This document shows, piece after piece, positions 37,058 to 46,074 of a stretch of DNA of 64,000 bases; positions within the stretch are counted from its first letter, which is position 1; each line of letters starts with the position of its first letter. The notes under the pieces were generated by a model. The model saw nothing but the letters and a program-made list of their open reading frames with translations, was not told the origin of the DNA and did no database searches. The stretch lies in assembly GCA_947594025.1 (NCBI GenBank), contig CANQDZ010000001.1:62001-126000 (forward strand), in the 5' to 3' direction. The position numbers and the translations under genes are program-made. This DNA is from Candidatus Gastranaerophilales bacterium. GTDB lineage: Bacteria; Cyanobacteriota; Vampirovibrionia; Gastranaerophilales; Gastranaerophilaceae.

Positions 37058-37342
37058 TTATTTTACTTCTGAAAACATTGTTCTAATAATGTTTTCATTT
37101 AATTTAATTTGTCTTTTGAACTCAGCAACTTTGTCGCCTGATAAGTTCAATTTTTGGTTAATCATATAACCTTCTCTAAAACCTTTTACATCATAAGCGA
37201 GTTTTTTTCTGCCCATTTTTTCCGTATCTAAAACGCTGCCGCCAAGACTTGCAACTGATTGTTCGATTTTTGCAATAACTTTGTCAGCTTCTTCAAGGTC
37301 AACGTTAGGTTTTACTATTGTAAACAATTCGTATTTTTTCAT
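37058..37342 (-). CDS. rpsF: ribosomal protein S6
   Basis: 94 aa. KYELFTIVKPNVDLEEADKV at the N-terminus and KMGRKKLAYDVKGFREGYMI in the middle are typical. First gene of the rpsF-ssb-rpsR-(membrane protein)-proS operon, with AAGGAG before the ATG. The 104-nt upstream gap (37343-37446) shows no clear S6:S18-binding leader structure. Confidence 0.97.
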   Translation of the reverse strand: MKKYELFTIVKPNVDLEEADKVIAKIEQSVASLGGSVLDTEKMGRKKLAYDVKGFREGYMINQKLNLSGDKVAEFKRQIKLNENIIRTMFSEVK

Positions 37343-37446
37343 TTCTTCTCCTTACTGAGTATATAGAAAAAATCTAACATAAACATATTTTAGACACAAG
37401 TAATTGTTAAGTTTAAAGGACTTTTGTTAAGCAAAAATAATATCAA

Positions 37447-38190
37447 TCAGTCTTCTTTTTTTACTTTGAATTCTTCGGGAGCATCTTCTCTTTCAGGATT
37501 CCATCTTTGAAGCCCCATTTGTTTTCTTAATAGTCCGATGCCAACGTGAACACGCCATTCGTCCATTCTAAGCTGTGCTGCAATAATTTTGTGACAGCCG
37601 ATTGGAGGCAGGGGCAATAACGGTTCATATAAACTCTTAATTGCAGTAAGCTGGTCAACAGTTAGGGCAAGTTTTCTTTTTGGATATGTAATTTTTGGAA
37701 GCATCATCTTTTGTCTAATCAGATTAATGCCAAAAAATACTTTCTTTGGTTCTATTCCCAATTGTGCGCCGATAACCTCATGCGCATCATGGTTGGGCAA
37801 AGGAAGCATCTTTTTATATAAATTTTCAATTTGTAAAATCTGCTCTTTTGTAAGTAAAGGTTGTTTAGGCTTGCGCGGAGCCAATCTTCTTTGACCTTTG
37901 TTAAATTGAGGTCTGCCTCCGCCGTTATTGCGGTAAGGTCTGTTGTTATTCTGTCTGAAACCGTTGTTGTTTCTTTGTTGATAAGGGCGATTTTGATTTT
38001 GCTGCGGTCTTCTGTAATTATCGTTATCGGATGAGCCTGCACTATAGCTTCTCGGATATACGTTAGGAGTACCGTCTTGCTCGCCTGTCGTTAACGGTTT
38101 ATCCGAATATAAGCAAGCAGGGCATATTAAGCGTTTGGGGTTCTTAGTTTCAAATTCTTTGCCGCACTTAGCGCATTTATTAATATACAT
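37447..38190 (-). CDS. zinc-ribbon protein with Asn/Arg-rich linker and tandem helical repeats
   Basis: 247 aa. N-terminal zinc ribbon (Cys6, Cys9, Cys23, Cys26), a low-complexity linker rich in Asn, Gln, Arg, Tyr and Gly (about 50-110), then two copies of a 52-residue unit (about 113-165 and 176-227). Each copy starts LT-x-[ED]-Q, contains LLPLP or MLPLP, then H-E/K-[VI]-I-x-AQL, and ends GI-x-L-[IL]-R-[QK]-[KQ]-M. The linker resembles those of RNA-binding proteins, and the gene sits just upstream of rpsF. A role with nucleic acid is inferred; I do not recognise the repeat. Confidence 0.7.
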   Translation of the reverse strand: MYINKCAKCGKEFETKNPKRLICPACLYSDKPLTTGEQDGTPNVYPRSYSAGSSDNDNYRRPQQNQNRPYQQRNNNGFRQNNNRPYRNNGGGRPQFNKGQRRLAPRKPKQPLLTKEQILQIENLYKKMLPLPNHDAHEVIGAQLGIEPKKVFFGINLIRQKMMLPKITYPKRKLALTVDQLTAIKSLYEPLLPLPPIGCHKIIAAQLRMDEWRVHVGIGLLRKQMGLQRWNPEREDAPEEFKVKKED

Positions 38191-38259
38191 ACAATATCCT
38201 TTAGAGTTAATCCCTCAATTTATATAAACGTAATTCTCGCTACTAGTAAACATAAAAGG

Positions 38260-38310
38260 AAAACTACATTTCTATTTTATAATTAAAATAGAATTATGGC
38301 AAGTAGTTTT
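38260..38310 (-). terminator. long AT-rich hairpin after the GH57 gene
   Basis: Nested inverted repeats: inner TTCTATTTTA/TAAAATAGAA (10 bp, loop TAAT, 38270-38293) and outer AAAACTAC/GTAGTTTT (38260-38267 and 38303-38310). On the minus strand it lies 5 nt after the GH57 stop and is followed by CCTTTTATG. A terminator or 3'-end stabiliser is likely, though the stem is very AT-rich and the T-tract short. Confidence 0.5.
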
Positions 38311-38315
38311 TAAAA

Positions 38316-40535
38316 TTAAGTGTGATTAATTCTTAACACCATATCTTGAGGGAAAATTTCATCAATCAAACCGCCCCTTGCCGTCATAATGCAAAACTCC
38401 GCATATTCACCCTTTTCAATATCGATTTCAGAAAAAGGCACCTTCAAATCCATTACCTCGCCGTATGCATATTCTATATTTTTAGATATTTTTAGCGCCC
38501 ATAAAGAGTTGTACATGGATTGCGACAATCTTGACATCATAATTTTTTCTTTGTCAAACACAAATTTAAGTTCATAATTAAAGAATATACTTAAAATCGG
38601 CGGAATGTTATCCGTTTTGCTTGTAAGGCTGATGGGCGCACCGCTGAGGTCGCTGCTTTTTAAATATAAGTATAATTCATTAAAAATACAATCTTTAAAT
38701 ACTTTAACGTTATCTTTGTTTATTTCAAACCTAAAATACAAATTATCGTTATCGCATCCGTAATAAATGCCTTTAACTGTTTTATTGCTTGAAAATGTCG
38801 GACCGTTGGTCAAGAAGATATAACCTGCATTATTCCATTCACCGGATGTACTTAGGCTGCCTGAAAGGCTCGGAGTAAATTTATCCTTTGGATATCTTAT
38901 CGGTTTTCCGACAATTGAAATTAAAGGCACATCCAACTCGTCCGGAGTCTTTTGCCCCATAAGTTCGTATATGTTTTTAAGGTGAGTTCTGAATAAAAGG
39001 TCAAATATATGGTCGCGTCCCGAATCGTTTGGTTCGCCGTACCACCAGAACCAGTCACTTCCTTCTGCAATATAAATTTCTTCAAGAAGTTTTTTGTTTA
39101 ATTCCTCATCCTCCGATGTTTCAATGAATTTTATAACATCTCCTTTTGCCCTGCTTAAGTACATCCAAGCAACGTTTTTAACAGGTTCGCCTATCCATAA
39201 ATCAAAATTTCTTTTTATCCAAGACCCGCTTTTAATATTTTCAAGCTCAGTCGGTTTTTTATTAGCCAGATATTCACTCACAAGAACAGTTTTAAGTGTC
39301 GGGTCTTTTTCAATTAAACCGTATAGAACGGTTAAAAATTCGTCGCCGTCATTTTTGTATGTTTCCCAGCAGTTTTCACCATCCATTGCAATGGTTAAAA
39401 TGTGTTCATCCCTCGGCGAGTTTTGAAGTTTATCTTGTACAACTTTGATTTTTTCATATAAATCATTCGCCGCATCTTTTCCTTCATAATTTCCGTATCC
39501 GAAACTCATAAGGTTGGCGATAAATGAGTCATCAAACAAAATATTAGTTTTCATTTCCTTATCGGATTTGAGCTTATAGTTAATGCTTATATCGTAAGGC
39601 GACTCAAGACTTCCGTCAAATGCTCTTATATATTCTTTTCCAAACGTCTCGGATAATATACCGATATCTGCAACCGTCCAGCTGACACCGAGGTCATTCA
39701 GCATTTCAACCGTTTTTGAGCTGACACAATGTTCAGGAAGCCATATGCCTTTTGGTCTTTTGCCAAAAACTTCTTCCATTCTGTCTAAACTTTTTTTTGT
39801 TTGGACATACGCATCGTCAGCCAAAATGTCTGACGGATATTCGTCTACATTATAAGCACCTTTTTGCTCTTTTATATTAAGCAAAAGAGGCACAATAGGA
39901 TGATAGTAAGGGTTTGTTGAAATCTCGATTTTTCCTTTATCTTGATATTCCTTATATTTGGGAATAATATCCTTTAAAATTTTTATTGTGTAATTATATA
40001 TTTCGAGTCTTTCTTCTTTTGTATAATTTTTCTGTTTATTGGATAACTTTTCAAGACCGGGGTAGCGGCTGTAGAGTGTTTCATCAAACCAAGCAAGAGT
40101 GAAATTCGCCATAATGTCGGAATATTCCTGATTCGTAAAATCACTCGTTGTTATATTTTCATTTGAATATCTTTTGTTGTAAAGCTCGGCATAATATTGT
40201 CTTTTAAGAATTAAATTATTGTAATTTGCATCGAAAAAGTTATTTAAAATAAAGCCTTTATCTCTATCATCCAAAGTCTCTATATCTGATATTAAAAGAC
40301 GGGAGTGAATATCGTGTGTGCCGTTTATGTATTTTTCGATAGAATCTATAAGAACGGGGGAAATATTGAAGTTAAGTTTTAATTTTTTAAAATTATCGAC
40401 ACGATATAGCATGTCTAAATAGTCTTTTGTAGCATGAAGTCTCGTCCAAGGCATAAGAAAATCGCTGTTTGAATTTTCCTGATACACAGGTTGGTGGAAA
40501 TGCCATATAAACGCTACACTTAACTTCTTAACCAT
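38316..40535 (-). CDS. glycoside hydrolase family 57 amylopullulanase-like enzyme
   Basis: 739 aa. GH57 catalytic barrel in the first 430 residues: FIWHFHQPVYQ at the N-terminus, KGIWLPEHCVSSKTVEML with the nucleophile Glu, and TIAMDGENCWETY with the acid/base Asp. After that, FDLWIGEPVKNVAWMYLSRAK and SDWFWWYGEPNDS are typical of the long amylopullulanase-type members, and a beta-rich C-terminal domain (about 530-735) follows. No signal peptide, so it probably acts on intracellular glycogen or maltodextrin. A -10-like TATAAT lies about 40 nt upstream; I see no Shine-Dalgarno. Confidence 0.88.
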   Translation of the reverse strand: MVKKLSVAFIWHFHQPVYQENSNSDFLMPWTRLHATKDYLDMLYRVDNFKKLKLNFNISPVLIDSIEKYINGTHDIHSRLLISDIETLDDRDKGFILNNFFDANYNNLILKRQYYAELYNKRYSNENITTSDFTNQEYSDIMANFTLAWFDETLYSRYPGLEKLSNKQKNYTKEERLEIYNYTIKILKDIIPKYKEYQDKGKIEISTNPYYHPIVPLLLNIKEQKGAYNVDEYPSDILADDAYVQTKKSLDRMEEVFGKRPKGIWLPEHCVSSKTVEMLNDLGVSWTVADIGILSETFGKEYIRAFDGSLESPYDISINYKLKSDKEMKTNILFDDSFIANLMSFGYGNYEGKDAANDLYEKIKVVQDKLQNSPRDEHILTIAMDGENCWETYKNDGDEFLTVLYGLIEKDPTLKTVLVSEYLANKKPTELENIKSGSWIKRNFDLWIGEPVKNVAWMYLSRAKGDVIKFIETSEDEELNKKLLEEIYIAEGSDWFWWYGEPNDSGRDHIFDLLFRTHLKNIYELMGQKTPDELDVPLISIVGKPIRYPKDKFTPSLSGSLSTSGEWNNAGYIFLTNGPTFSSNKTVKGIYYGCDNDNLYFRFEINKDNVKVFKDCIFNELYLYLKSSDLSGAPISLTSKTDNIPPILSIFFNYELKFVFDKEKIMMSRLSQSMYNSLWALKISKNIEYAYGEVMDLKVPFSEIDIEKGEYAEFCIMTARGGLIDEIFPQDMVLRINHT

Positions 40536-40591
40536 TTGTTTTACATTTCATGAAAAAGTGTGATTACATTATAACATAACTTTTATTCTCT

Positions 40592-42553
40592 TTAAAGCAA
40601 TTTTTGAAAAATATTTTTTTCACTGTCATTTAAGGTTATATTAAGATTTTGAAAATCACTTGTTTTGGCGTTGCGTCTTGATATTAATCTGCTTGAAATA
40701 TATGCAGCGAAGCATACCCAAAGAGCGCCTGTTAGGACAAGAGCCTTATTTATTTTTGATGATTTTTTGTATAATATTTTAGAAAATTTTGAAATTTCCT
40801 CAAAAAGTTCAGGTTTCGTTTTATCCAGCCCCTCTCTCATAAATGCGAGCCTTAAGCTTTCCATTATATTTAATCCTGAGCCCTCTTGAAGACTTTTGTG
40901 ATAAGCGGTTTTATAATCCGTTGGAATTTTATATCTAAAATCGTTTGCCGTTTTGTTTTCTTCAATCAAATTATTAAATACTTCATCTCTGCCAAATATA
41001 TCCATAAAGAAGTACATTCTGTTTTTAACACCTAATATTTCAGCATTTTTTGCTTTAATGAAATTAACGGGATTTGATAAAAACTCTTTTGGTGCTTTAA
41101 ATATTGAAGACAAAACATCAATTTGGTCTTTTGCTCTTTGAGAATTTATATCCTGAGCAAGACGGCTTAAAGGAATTGAATCATGGTTTCCGACACCCAG
41201 TATAACCTCATCTGAATTCATTTTGACACCGTTTTTCAGGAATTCTGACGAACCCCAGCCGCTATGCATATAAGATGTTGTATAAATTTTGGTTCTGCCT
41301 TTAAATGCGCTTCTCTCAATCGGATTACCGCTTGTCCAATCTATTGCCCCAAGCCCGTCATCAGCCTCAACCTCATACATAAGCTTGCTTAAGTCATACC
41401 CCTCGCCCTTGATTTTTTTCGCGGTTTTTTCTATAAGTTTAAATATGCTATCGCCTAAATCTTCAAATATCGTGTTTCCGTTTTCTTTGTGAATGCTTCT
41501 GTTTGTGCTGTACGCCCAGCCTGCATCAAACCTTATTCCGTCATATCTTTTTAGATAGTATTCAAATTTTTCTTGCAGTAATTTACCTGCTTCGCCCAAG
41601 GAGCCGTCGCTTTTATAAAGCTTTTTGTAATCAACGGACGGAACCCCCCATCCGAGTTCTTGATTTGGTATAAATGCTTTTTGGTTTGCCCAAACTTCAT
41701 CATTTGAAAAATTAATGGGACAGTCGCCTATTAAATCAAGTCCTCGGGAATTTAGCGAAGTTTTAGCTTTTTTGAGGGAAATATCTGCCAAAAATTGTCT
41801 GAATGAATAAAAATCCATTTCTGATCGATGTTTGTCTTTAATATATGAAATTCTCTTTAGGGAAGCTTCGTCTTCTGACTGTAAAAGATTTTTGTCGATA
41901 TCGTCCCATTTTTGCCAATCGCGGGTGCCATTTTCTTTTGTGAGAGCTTCAAAAAGCTCTTTTTGATTTAAGAAAAAGCCATTTTCTTTTCTATAGTTTC
42001 TAAATTCCTCTTTAACGGGGTGATTTGAGTCAAGATTTAAAAATCTTTTCCATGCTCTTTTTAAGACATCTCTCTGCGCACTGTTTTCCCCTGCAACATT
42101 ATCTATATTTGCCAAATCAACAAGACCGTTTTTTGAAACGACATACTTAATATCTTCATCGTCTATGATACCTAAATCCTTGAATAACTCAAGGTTTATT
42201 GTTTGTTCGCCAAGACCAAAAGTGCCTGAAGAATATGGGTTAGGGTTGATGTTTAAATTAAACCGGCTAAGATTTGAATACTCGCCTGAAGGCATGACTT
42301 CAACAGAATTTATCCCCGCATATCGTTTCATGAAATCAAAAAAATCCAAAGCTTCGTCAGATGACAGAGTTGAAGCACCTGTGTTATTTTCAATACTTTG
42401 AGGAAGACATGGTTCATGGACAAGCAATACGGATTTTCCGTTTTCTATGCCAAGTGCCCTTTGTGCATCGTGTAAAACTTTGTCAAATCTTTTTTCTTCA
42501 GCCTGGGTTAATGAACGCCCAAATGTGACATTTGAACTTGAGGTAATGCGCAT
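40592..42553 (-). CDS. GH77 4-alpha-glucanotransferase-like protein with C-terminal membrane helix
   Basis: 653 aa. GH77-like core: NPYSSGTFGLGEQTINLELF, GDCPINFSNDEVWANQKAF, the nucleophile motif YDGIRFDAG (R-x-D), LMYEVEADDGLGA as the probable acid/base region, and GNHDSIPL with the third Asp. These diverge from standard MalQ (for example RIDHFRG is replaced). The C-terminus adds a hydrophobic helix (about 605-628, ALVLTGALWVCFAAY) that ordinary MalQ lacks. The N-terminus has the VTFGRS motif seen in other lineage proteins here. It is next to a GH57 enzyme, fitting glycogen/maltodextrin processing, perhaps at a membrane. Confidence 0.72.
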   Translation of the reverse strand: MRITSSSNVTFGRSLTQAEEKRFDKVLHDAQRALGIENGKSVLLVHEPCLPQSIENNTGASTLSSDEALDFFDFMKRYAGINSVEVMPSGEYSNLSRFNLNINPNPYSSGTFGLGEQTINLELFKDLGIIDDEDIKYVVSKNGLVDLANIDNVAGENSAQRDVLKRAWKRFLNLDSNHPVKEEFRNYRKENGFFLNQKELFEALTKENGTRDWQKWDDIDKNLLQSEDEASLKRISYIKDKHRSEMDFYSFRQFLADISLKKAKTSLNSRGLDLIGDCPINFSNDEVWANQKAFIPNQELGWGVPSVDYKKLYKSDGSLGEAGKLLQEKFEYYLKRYDGIRFDAGWAYSTNRSIHKENGNTIFEDLGDSIFKLIEKTAKKIKGEGYDLSKLMYEVEADDGLGAIDWTSGNPIERSAFKGRTKIYTTSYMHSGWGSSEFLKNGVKMNSDEVILGVGNHDSIPLSRLAQDINSQRAKDQIDVLSSIFKAPKEFLSNPVNFIKAKNAEILGVKNRMYFFMDIFGRDEVFNNLIEENKTANDFRYKIPTDYKTAYHKSLQEGSGLNIMESLRLAFMREGLDKTKPELFEEISKFSKILYKKSSKINKALVLTGALWVCFAAYISSRLISRRNAKTSDFQNLNITLNDSEKNIFQKLL

Positions 42554-42684
42554 AACACTTAAATAAAACGTATGAATATTTTTTTTGTTATTAAAGTTTA
42601 CATAACTTCAACTAAAACGCAATCTTTTTTGCTTTTGATGTTTTAATTAGTATAAGGTTTAGCGAATTGGTTAGTATGTAAATA

Positions 42685-45534
42685 ATGAATTCAATTGATA
42701 ATGTAAAACCATACTTTGGAAATATACAAACTCCGAGAATACAGAATGCCCAACAAAATGCGCCTCAAACACAAGATGCGTCAGGTGCCGGCATGCCTGT
42801 TCAAAGTTCAAATAACATACAAGGAATTTATAATTCGGTAAAACCTAACATACCTGTCGGATATACAAAAATCGGAATTCAAAAAACGCCTTATGGGGAT
42901 GATATTCACCATTTTAAACTTGCAAACGGTCAAAACGTTGCAATTATGAAAAAAGAAGGCACGACAATCGTTAATACCTTTGTAAAAACAGGTTCAATGA
43001 ATGAACAAGACCGTCAAAGGGGTATAAGCCACTTTATTGAACATAACCTCTTTAACGGAAGCGAAAATTATGCCCCCGGAGATGTGTTTAAAATTACAAA
43101 TGAAATGGGCGCATATACAAATGCGGCAACAAGTTTTGCACAAACAAACTACTACATTTCATCAGCCTCAATGGATGAAGATGAGCTTAAAAAAGTAATA
43201 AGCCTGCAGGCAGATATGCTGCAAAGACCGACTTTTCCCATTGATATGATTGAAAAAGAAAAGGGTCCTGTTACATCTGAAATCAGCATGGCGACAGATG
43301 ATTCAGGTGCAAATATCTCCCAAACCGTTCTTAAAAACCTCTTTAACATTAATTCAACTTCAACACACCTTATTGCGGGAAATATAGAAAACATAAATAA
43401 TCTGACAAGAGATGATGTTGTTGACTATTGGCAAAAGTATTATACACCTGACAATATGACAACTGTTGTCGTAGGGGATGTTGATGTTGATAAAACAATT
43501 GAATTAATTGCACAAAACTTCAACGCAAAACCTGCAAACAACCAAAATAAAACTTTTACAACACTTAATCCTATTCAATCACCAAAAAGGGTTGATGAAG
43601 TATCACAAGTTAACAACACTGGCAATGTTGTAGCCGCATTTGCGGCACCCGCTGCGTTAAACACAAAAGAAGGTATTGTAATGTCTGCTCTGTCTTACTT
43701 GCTCACAGGATATCCCGAGGCAAGACTTACTAAAAATCTTGAGCAGATAAATTCGTATTGTGATTTTGAAGTTGAACAAATAAGTTCAGACAGCACTCAA
43801 CCTCAAGCAAGCATGTTCTATGTTACGGCTCCAAAGGAACAAACCCAAGCCTCAATTGATATTTTATATGGTACGCTTGAACAATTTAAGCAATATCCGC
43901 CAACTCAAGATGAGATGACAATAGTTAAACAATATTTGAACAAATTAATTGCAAAATTATATGAAAGCTCAGACGATATTTGCTCCACAATTGGCAGAAG
44001 CATACTTAACGGATATTTTGGGGATATCTCAGAATACAAAAATATAGTCGATTCGCTAACTCCTGCCGATTTGGTTAATGCTGCCGCAAAATATTTTGAC
44101 TTAAACAAGGTGTCTTTGGGTGTATGCCACGCAAAAGGCACCACTGCGGATGAAATACAAAATGCTTATTTAAGAAGCAGTTATGCAAACAATTCTAAAA
44201 ATATAAGCTTTAGCGGAAATAAAAATCTCACAACGGATGATGTCCAAGAATATATGCTCCCTGATAATTCAAGAATTATTTTAAATAATACAAATTCAGA
44301 TTTAAGCTATATAAATTGGAGGTTGACTTCATACCAAAGTGTTCCTCAAAATAAAGCGGCATATTATGTTTTATCGGAACTTTTAAATAACGGTTCAATG
44401 TTTAAAGATAAAACTCAATATAAAAAAGAATCATATCTAAACGGCATATCATACAATATTGACGCAAACGGTTTTTCTATAACAATGGATGCAAATTGTA
44501 TGAAAGAAAATCTGCCGACTACAATCGATATGCTGAAGGAATCTTTATTAAACCCAAGATTTACTCAAGAGGAATTCGACAAAGCAAAACAAAAAATTGC
44601 AAGCTACTTTTCAACTTCAACAAAAGAAGCTGAAACAATTTTGATTTCTCAACTCTATCCTCAATTCTTCGCATCAGAAGAAGAAATATTAGAGGGATTA
44701 AAAAGTTTAACTCTTGAAGATGTTAAAGCGCATTATCAAGATATTATGAACAATGCTTCTTCTAACATTGTTATAAGCGCTCCTTTTAAAAATAATCAGG
44801 GTCTTGAACAGCAAGCTATAGCAAAATCAACGATAGACGGAATGCGCTTTAAAGACCAGCAGGTGGCTTTATCTCAAATATATTCCCCCATACCTAATAC
44901 AAAAATATACGCTCAGGCGCAAGAAAGAAACCAGGCTCAAATACTTAAAACATATTCTTTCAAAATGAACGGTAATATTGAGGACGAAGTTAAGTTTGAA
45001 CTTTTAAATACAATATTGGGCGGAACGTCCTCATCCAGATTATTTAACGATTTAAGAGAAAAACAAAAACTTGCTTACTCCGTTTCATCACAAATCCAAT
45101 CTTTTGGAGATACGGGTCTTATCACATGCCAGATACTAACCACAACGGATGATAAAGCGCAAGGCGACATTAAGTATGATAATATGCAGAAATCACTGGA
45201 AGGGTTCGAGGCTAACACTCAACTGTTACAAAATGAACTCGTCACGGATGAAGAACTTGAAAATGCTAAAAAAGTGTTAAAACAAAATGTAATTTCAGAA
45301 TGCGAATTGCCGTCTTCGGAAACTGAACTTTTAGCTGTTAACGCAACGTTACCTTACGGCATAAAAAGAATTGACGAATACTTTAAGACAATAGACAAAA
45401 TAACAAAAGAAGATATCCAAATTGCAGCCAGACACGCATTTTCAAATAATGCCACGATATCCATCCTTGCGAGCGAGGATACTTTAAAAAATCAAAAATC
45501 ATATCTTCAAACACAAGGCGAACTTTATATGTAA
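42685..45534 (+). CDS. M16 family zinc peptidase (two-domain, insulinase/PqqL-like)
   Basis: 949 aa. The active half carries the inverted zinc motif SHFIEH (His116, Glu119, His120) and a downstream Glu in KGPVTSEIS. The second, inactive half includes GGTSSSRLFNDLREKQKLAYSV, which binds substrate in this clam-shell family. Typical bacterial members are about 900 aa or split in two genes. No signal peptide; a Gln/Asn-rich N-terminus with PYFGN, and an ISFSGN motif in the middle. It may degrade peptides in the cytoplasm, or be exported by an unrecognised route. Stop abuts the convergent tsaC stop. Confidence 0.88.
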   Translation: MNSIDNVKPYFGNIQTPRIQNAQQNAPQTQDASGAGMPVQSSNNIQGIYNSVKPNIPVGYTKIGIQKTPYGDDIHHFKLANGQNVAIMKKEGTTIVNTFVKTGSMNEQDRQRGISHFIEHNLFNGSENYAPGDVFKITNEMGAYTNAATSFAQTNYYISSASMDEDELKKVISLQADMLQRPTFPIDMIEKEKGPVTSEISMATDDSGANISQTVLKNLFNINSTSTHLIAGNIENINNLTRDDVVDYWQKYYTPDNMTTVVVGDVDVDKTIELIAQNFNAKPANNQNKTFTTLNPIQSPKRVDEVSQVNNTGNVVAAFAAPAALNTKEGIVMSALSYLLTGYPEARLTKNLEQINSYCDFEVEQISSDSTQPQASMFYVTAPKEQTQASIDILYGTLEQFKQYPPTQDEMTIVKQYLNKLIAKLYESSDDICSTIGRSILNGYFGDISEYKNIVDSLTPADLVNAAAKYFDLNKVSLGVCHAKGTTADEIQNAYLRSSYANNSKNISFSGNKNLTTDDVQEYMLPDNSRIILNNTNSDLSYINWRLTSYQSVPQNKAAYYVLSELLNNGSMFKDKTQYKKESYLNGISYNIDANGFSITMDANCMKENLPTTIDMLKESLLNPRFTQEEFDKAKQKIASYFSTSTKEAETILISQLYPQFFASEEEILEGLKSLTLEDVKAHYQDIMNNASSNIVISAPFKNNQGLEQQAIAKSTIDGMRFKDQQVALSQIYSPIPNTKIYAQAQERNQAQILKTYSFKMNGNIEDEVKFELLNTILGGTSSSRLFNDLREKQKLAYSVSSQIQSFGDTGLITCQILTTTDDKAQGDIKYDNMQKSLEGFEANTQLLQNELVTDEELENAKKVLKQNVISECELPSSETELLAVNATLPYGIKRIDEYFKTIDKITKEDIQIAARHAFSNNATISILASEDTLKNQKSYLQTQGELYM

Positions 45535-46074
45535 TTAATCTATTTTTATAGAACCCTGCCTTAAGATTTTGTATGGTGTTATCGAAAAATCAACAATAGT
45601 TGAGGGAATATTTTCAACTTTAAAATCCTTTTTGGGGGGCACGATTTTGCATATTTTCCCAAATTTTTCCATAGCTTCATTATAATTTTTACAAGGGTCG
45701 TCTCCGGAATGATTTAAAGATGTTGTTGCAAGAACTTTGTTTTTTGTCATTTTGCATACGTCTTCAAACAATGGGTGATTGGGAATTCTGAGGGCAACGG
45801 TGCCAAGCTTTATATATGAAGGGCATAATTTTGATTTTTTAAAAATAAGTGTGAGCCCTCCGGGCCAATGTTTATCCATTAAAGAAAGTGCAAAGCCGCA
45901 AACGTCTTCAACATATTTTAAAAGATACTCTTTTTTGTAACTCATCAAAATCAAGGGCTTATCTTTGTCCCGTTCTTTTATTTCATAAATTTTATTGACG
46001 GCATCAACATCTTCAACATCACAGCCGATACCCCAAACGGTATCTGTTTCGAAACCAAAAACATTACCGTACAT
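45535..46074 (-). CDS. tsaC: L-threonylcarbamoyladenylate synthase (TsaC/YrdC)
   Basis: First step of t6A synthesis on ANN-decoding tRNAs. 179 aa from the ATG at 46074. That start has AAGGA 10 nt upstream and puts FETDTVWGIGCDV near the N-terminus, as in TsaC. An earlier ATG at 46092 lacks an SD. Further signatures are KERDKDKPLILM, HWPGGLTLIF, VALRIPNHPLF and ATTSLNHSG. It overlaps the end of murJ by 11 bp and is last in the uvrC-spoIID-murJ-tsaC run. Confidence 0.92.
   Translation of the reverse strand: MYGNVFGFETDTVWGIGCDVEDVDAVNKIYEIKERDKDKPLILMSYKKEYLLKYVEDVCGFALSLMDKHWPGGLTLIFKKSKLCPSYIKLGTVALRIPNHPLFEDVCKMTKNKVLATTSLNHSGDDPCKNYNEAMEKFGKICKIVPPKKDFKVENIPSTIVDFSITPYKILRQGSIKID

Noticed and set aside
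37343-37446. Possible S6:S18-binding autoregulatory leader upstream of rpsF
   Set aside because: I looked for the conserved stem with a CCG-containing bulge and could not find it; the region is nearly all A/T.
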